Source of the DNA: Parahaliea mediterranea
Lineage (GTDB): Bacteria; Pseudomonadota; Gammaproteobacteria; Pseudomonadales; Halieaceae
NCBI RefSeq assembly: GCF_003402235.1
Contig: NZ_QEWO01000007.1
Span: 186,001-250,000 of the forward strand
Direction: 5' to 3'
Length of the DNA: 64,000 nucleotides
Numbering within the stretch: position 1 is the first letter of the stretch; each line of letters starts with the position of its first letter. Under the pieces are notes generated by a model. That model was given only the letters and a program-made list of their open reading frames with translations, was not told the DNA's origin and searched no databases. Position numbers and translations under genes: made by a program. Positions 62,709 to 64,000 of this stretch are shown one piece after another.

Positions 62709-63400
62709 TCGCGTTCTACCCAGCGGTAGCCCATACCGTAGGCGGTTTCAATGGCGTTGAACTCGCCGTCGGCCACCTGGAATTTGCGCCGTATGCGTTT
62801 GATGTGTGAGGTGATGCTGTTGTCGTCCAGCACTACGTTGGCCGCCTCCATGAGTTGCTGGCGGTTGCGCACGTGGCCGGGGTGGCGGGCCAGGGCGTGT
62901 ACCATCCAGAACTCGGTCACGGTTAAATCCACGGCCTGCTGGCGCCAGCTGGCGGTCATGCGCTCCAGGTTCAATAGCAGGGCGCCGCGCTCTACCCGGT
63001 GCTCGCGCACTTCCGGTGTGCGCAGGGCCTTTACCCGCCGCAACAGGGCGGTGATGCGCGCCAGCATGTGGGGCTGGCTGATGTTCTTGGTGAGGTAGTC
63101 GTCGGCGCCCAGGCGCAGGCCGCAGATAATATCCAGTTCAGAATCCCGGGCGGTCAGGAACACGATGGGAAGCTCCGGTGCCCGGCTGCGCAGGTCGCGG
63201 CACAATTCAAAGCCCCCTTCAAACTCGTCGCCAAGCCCCACGTCGATAATGGCAAGGTCCGGCAGGCGTTGGGCAAAGGCCTCGGCGGCACTCACGCGAT
63301 TGTCGTACAGGGCAACACTGAAGCCCTGGCGTTGCAGGGCGTCCCGGTAGTTGGCGGCCAGGTTGGCTTCGTCTTCAACAATGGCGATGTGTTGCGGCAT
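62705..63400 (-). CDS. proteobacterial dedicated sortase system response regulator (OmpR type)
   Basis: A 231-residue regulator. The receiver domain has HIAIVEDEANLAANY, phosphoacceptor Asp in LAIIDVGLGDEFEGG (about residue 52), VFLTARDSE and YLTKNISQPHM (Lys). The winged helix at about 135-230 has LTVTEFWMVHALARHPGHVRNRQQLMEAANV and SITSHIKRIRRKF. It is the first gene of the RR-HK pair and is divergent from the sortase target with 163 bases between, so it probably regulates both. Confidence 0.9.
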   Translation of the reverse strand: MPQHIAIVEDEANLAANYRDALQRQGFSVALYDNRVSAAEAFAQRLPDLAIIDVGLGDEFEGGFELCRDLRSRAPELPIVFLTARDSELDIICGLRLGADDYLTKNISQPHMLARITALLRRVKALRTPEVREHRVERGALLLNLERMTASWRQQAVDLTVTEFWMVHALARHPGHVRNRQQLMEAANVVLDDNSITSHIKRIRRKFQVADGEFNAIETAYGMGYRWVERE

Positions 63401-63461
63401 GGGGTGCGTCCGATAGGCGTCAGCGCATGGTTCCAGAAAGGCCCTGCCAGCTCAAGCGGCT

Positions 63462-63480
63462 GCCACAATTCGCCACAATT
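63462..63480. promoter_or_regulatory. candidate response-regulator operator (10-bp direct repeat)
   Basis: GCCACAATT occurs at 63462-63470 and again at 63472-63480, exactly one helical turn (10 bp) apart. OmpR/PhoB-type regulators bind such head-to-tail repeats. It lies 62 bases upstream of the regulator start and 84 bases before the sortase target start, in the shared divergent promoter region. Confidence 0.6.
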
Positions 63481-63524
63481 GATCAGCACCTAGCCCGAAT
63501 TGCATCGGCCCAATACCACATTGC

Positions 63525-63553
63525 CCCGCTGTAATAGCAAAAAATCCAGCGGG
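63525..63553 (+). promoter_or_regulatory. leader hairpin covering the ribosome-binding site of the sortase target
   Basis: CCCGCTG (63525-63531) pairs with CAGCGGG (63547-63553), a perfect 7-bp stem with a 15-base loop; its 3' arm overlaps the GGGAG ribosome-binding site (63551-63555) of ATG 63564. This could limit translation until the structure opens. Confidence 0.5.
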
Positions 63554-63563
63554 AGAGCAGGCA

Positions 63564-64000
63564 ATGCAATACGGGTACACACAACAGGGAATGAGCGAGG
63601 CCGCAAACTGGCAGCGCCTTGGGCAATGGTTCTGCTTTCGGGCATTGCCGGCGGCCACCGGGCTATTGCTGGCGCTGCTACTGGCGACGGTGTCGCCAGT
63701 GCGGGCAAGCGCAGTCGTCGAGGGCAATGAGGTACCCGGTGCCGGCCAGATGCGCTGGCACGATCAGGTGAGCGGCAGTTATCAGGCGGCGGTTACCCAG
63801 CAGTCGCGGCTTGATGTGCGCATTGCGGGCATGCTGGCGGTGGTGGAGCTGGAGCAGGTGTTCCAGAACACCACGCAGGCCTGGCAGGAGGGCATTTACA
63901 GCTTCCCGCTACCGGAGGATGCCGCCGTTCGCCACCTGGAGATGCAGGTGGGCGAGCGGGTGGTGATCGGCAAGGTGCGCGAGCGGGAAGAGGCGAAAGT
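63564..64000 (+). CDS. marine proteobacterial sortase target protein, N-terminal part (VIT domain)
   Basis: An open frame from ATG 63564 to the window end, 145 codons visible. A signal peptide with a long polar n-region precedes LPAATGLLLALLLATVSPVRA. Then comes a VIT domain: LDVRIAGMLAVVELEQVFQNTT, WQEGIYSFPLPEDAAVRHLEMQVGERVV and GKVREREEAK. The family (TIGR03788 type as I know it) continues with a von Willebrand factor A domain and ends in an LPxTG-like sortase signal; its class sortase gene normally lies next, outside this window. Confidence 0.9.
   Translation, partial: MQYGYTQQGMSEAANWQRLGQWFCFRALPAATGLLLALLLATVSPVRASAVVEGNEVPGAGQMRWHDQVSGSYQAAVTQQSRLDVRIAGMLAVVELEQVFQNTTQAWQEGIYSFPLPEDAAVRHLEMQVGERVVIGKVREREEAK

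Overview
The window is chromosomal DNA from a high-GC gammaproteobacterium, most probably a marine member of the Cellvibrionales (Halieaceae/Spongiibacteraceae type). The core order ubiG-mupP-yciK / MTA deaminase / gyrA-serC-pheA-tyrA-aroA-cmk-rpsA-ihfB-lapAB-pyrF, then O-antigen-type genes, tRNA-Asn and uvrB, is the order I know from Pseudomonas. Two differences stand out: no hisC2 lies between pheA and tyrA, and tyrA and aroA are separate genes. The proteobacterial dedicated sortase system at the right edge and several DUF families also point to a marine gammaproteobacterium. The taxonomic call is inference.

Layout. (1) 1-5131: an AT-rich integrated element with a short tyrosine recombinase, an HNH endonuclease, two unknown proteins, an HUH Rep-like protein, a DUF6641-like protein and a 49-residue zinc-ribbon protein; inverted repeats lie near both visible sides. 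(2) 5490-6243: a yybP-ykoY (Mn2+) riboswitch upstream of a Gdt1/MneA-type manganese exporter. (3) 6361-21627: an AraC regulator, a secreted FAD oxidase, a lipoprotein, a sulfurtransferase, pseudouridine synthases, pdxJ, a periplasmic cyclophilin, the yciI/yciB block, the PHP phosphoesterase/yciO pair and scpAB-rluB. (4) 21675-26876: an unusual exported PEP-synthase-like ATP-grasp protein translationally coupled to a serine hydrolase, facing a second serine hydrolase. (5) 26863-43798: the conserved housekeeping block. (6) 43902-50975: a ComEA-like protein, a compact epimerase/WecA-like/WbpM-like envelope-sugar module, and DHH, LysR and DUF502 genes.

(7) 52125-57281 is the most interesting locus. 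It is a minus-strand operon for export of double-glycine-leader peptides: an HlyD/CvaA-type adaptor, a C39-peptidase ABC transporter with all catalytic residues, two small precursors with matching 22-residue GG leaders and glycine/serine/lysine-rich tails, and three small membrane proteins that could provide immunity (one is only 57 residues). It sits beside a degraded integration site: tRNA-Asn is followed by its terminator, a 5' integrase fragment and a dbpA 3' fragment, so this strip between the O-antigen module and uvrB has exchanged DNA more than once.

(8) 58262-64000: uvrB, a small exported charged protein, then the histidine kinase and response regulator of a proteobacterial dedicated sortase system, divergent from a VIT-domain sortase target that runs off the window. 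A 10-bp-period direct repeat between them is a candidate operator.
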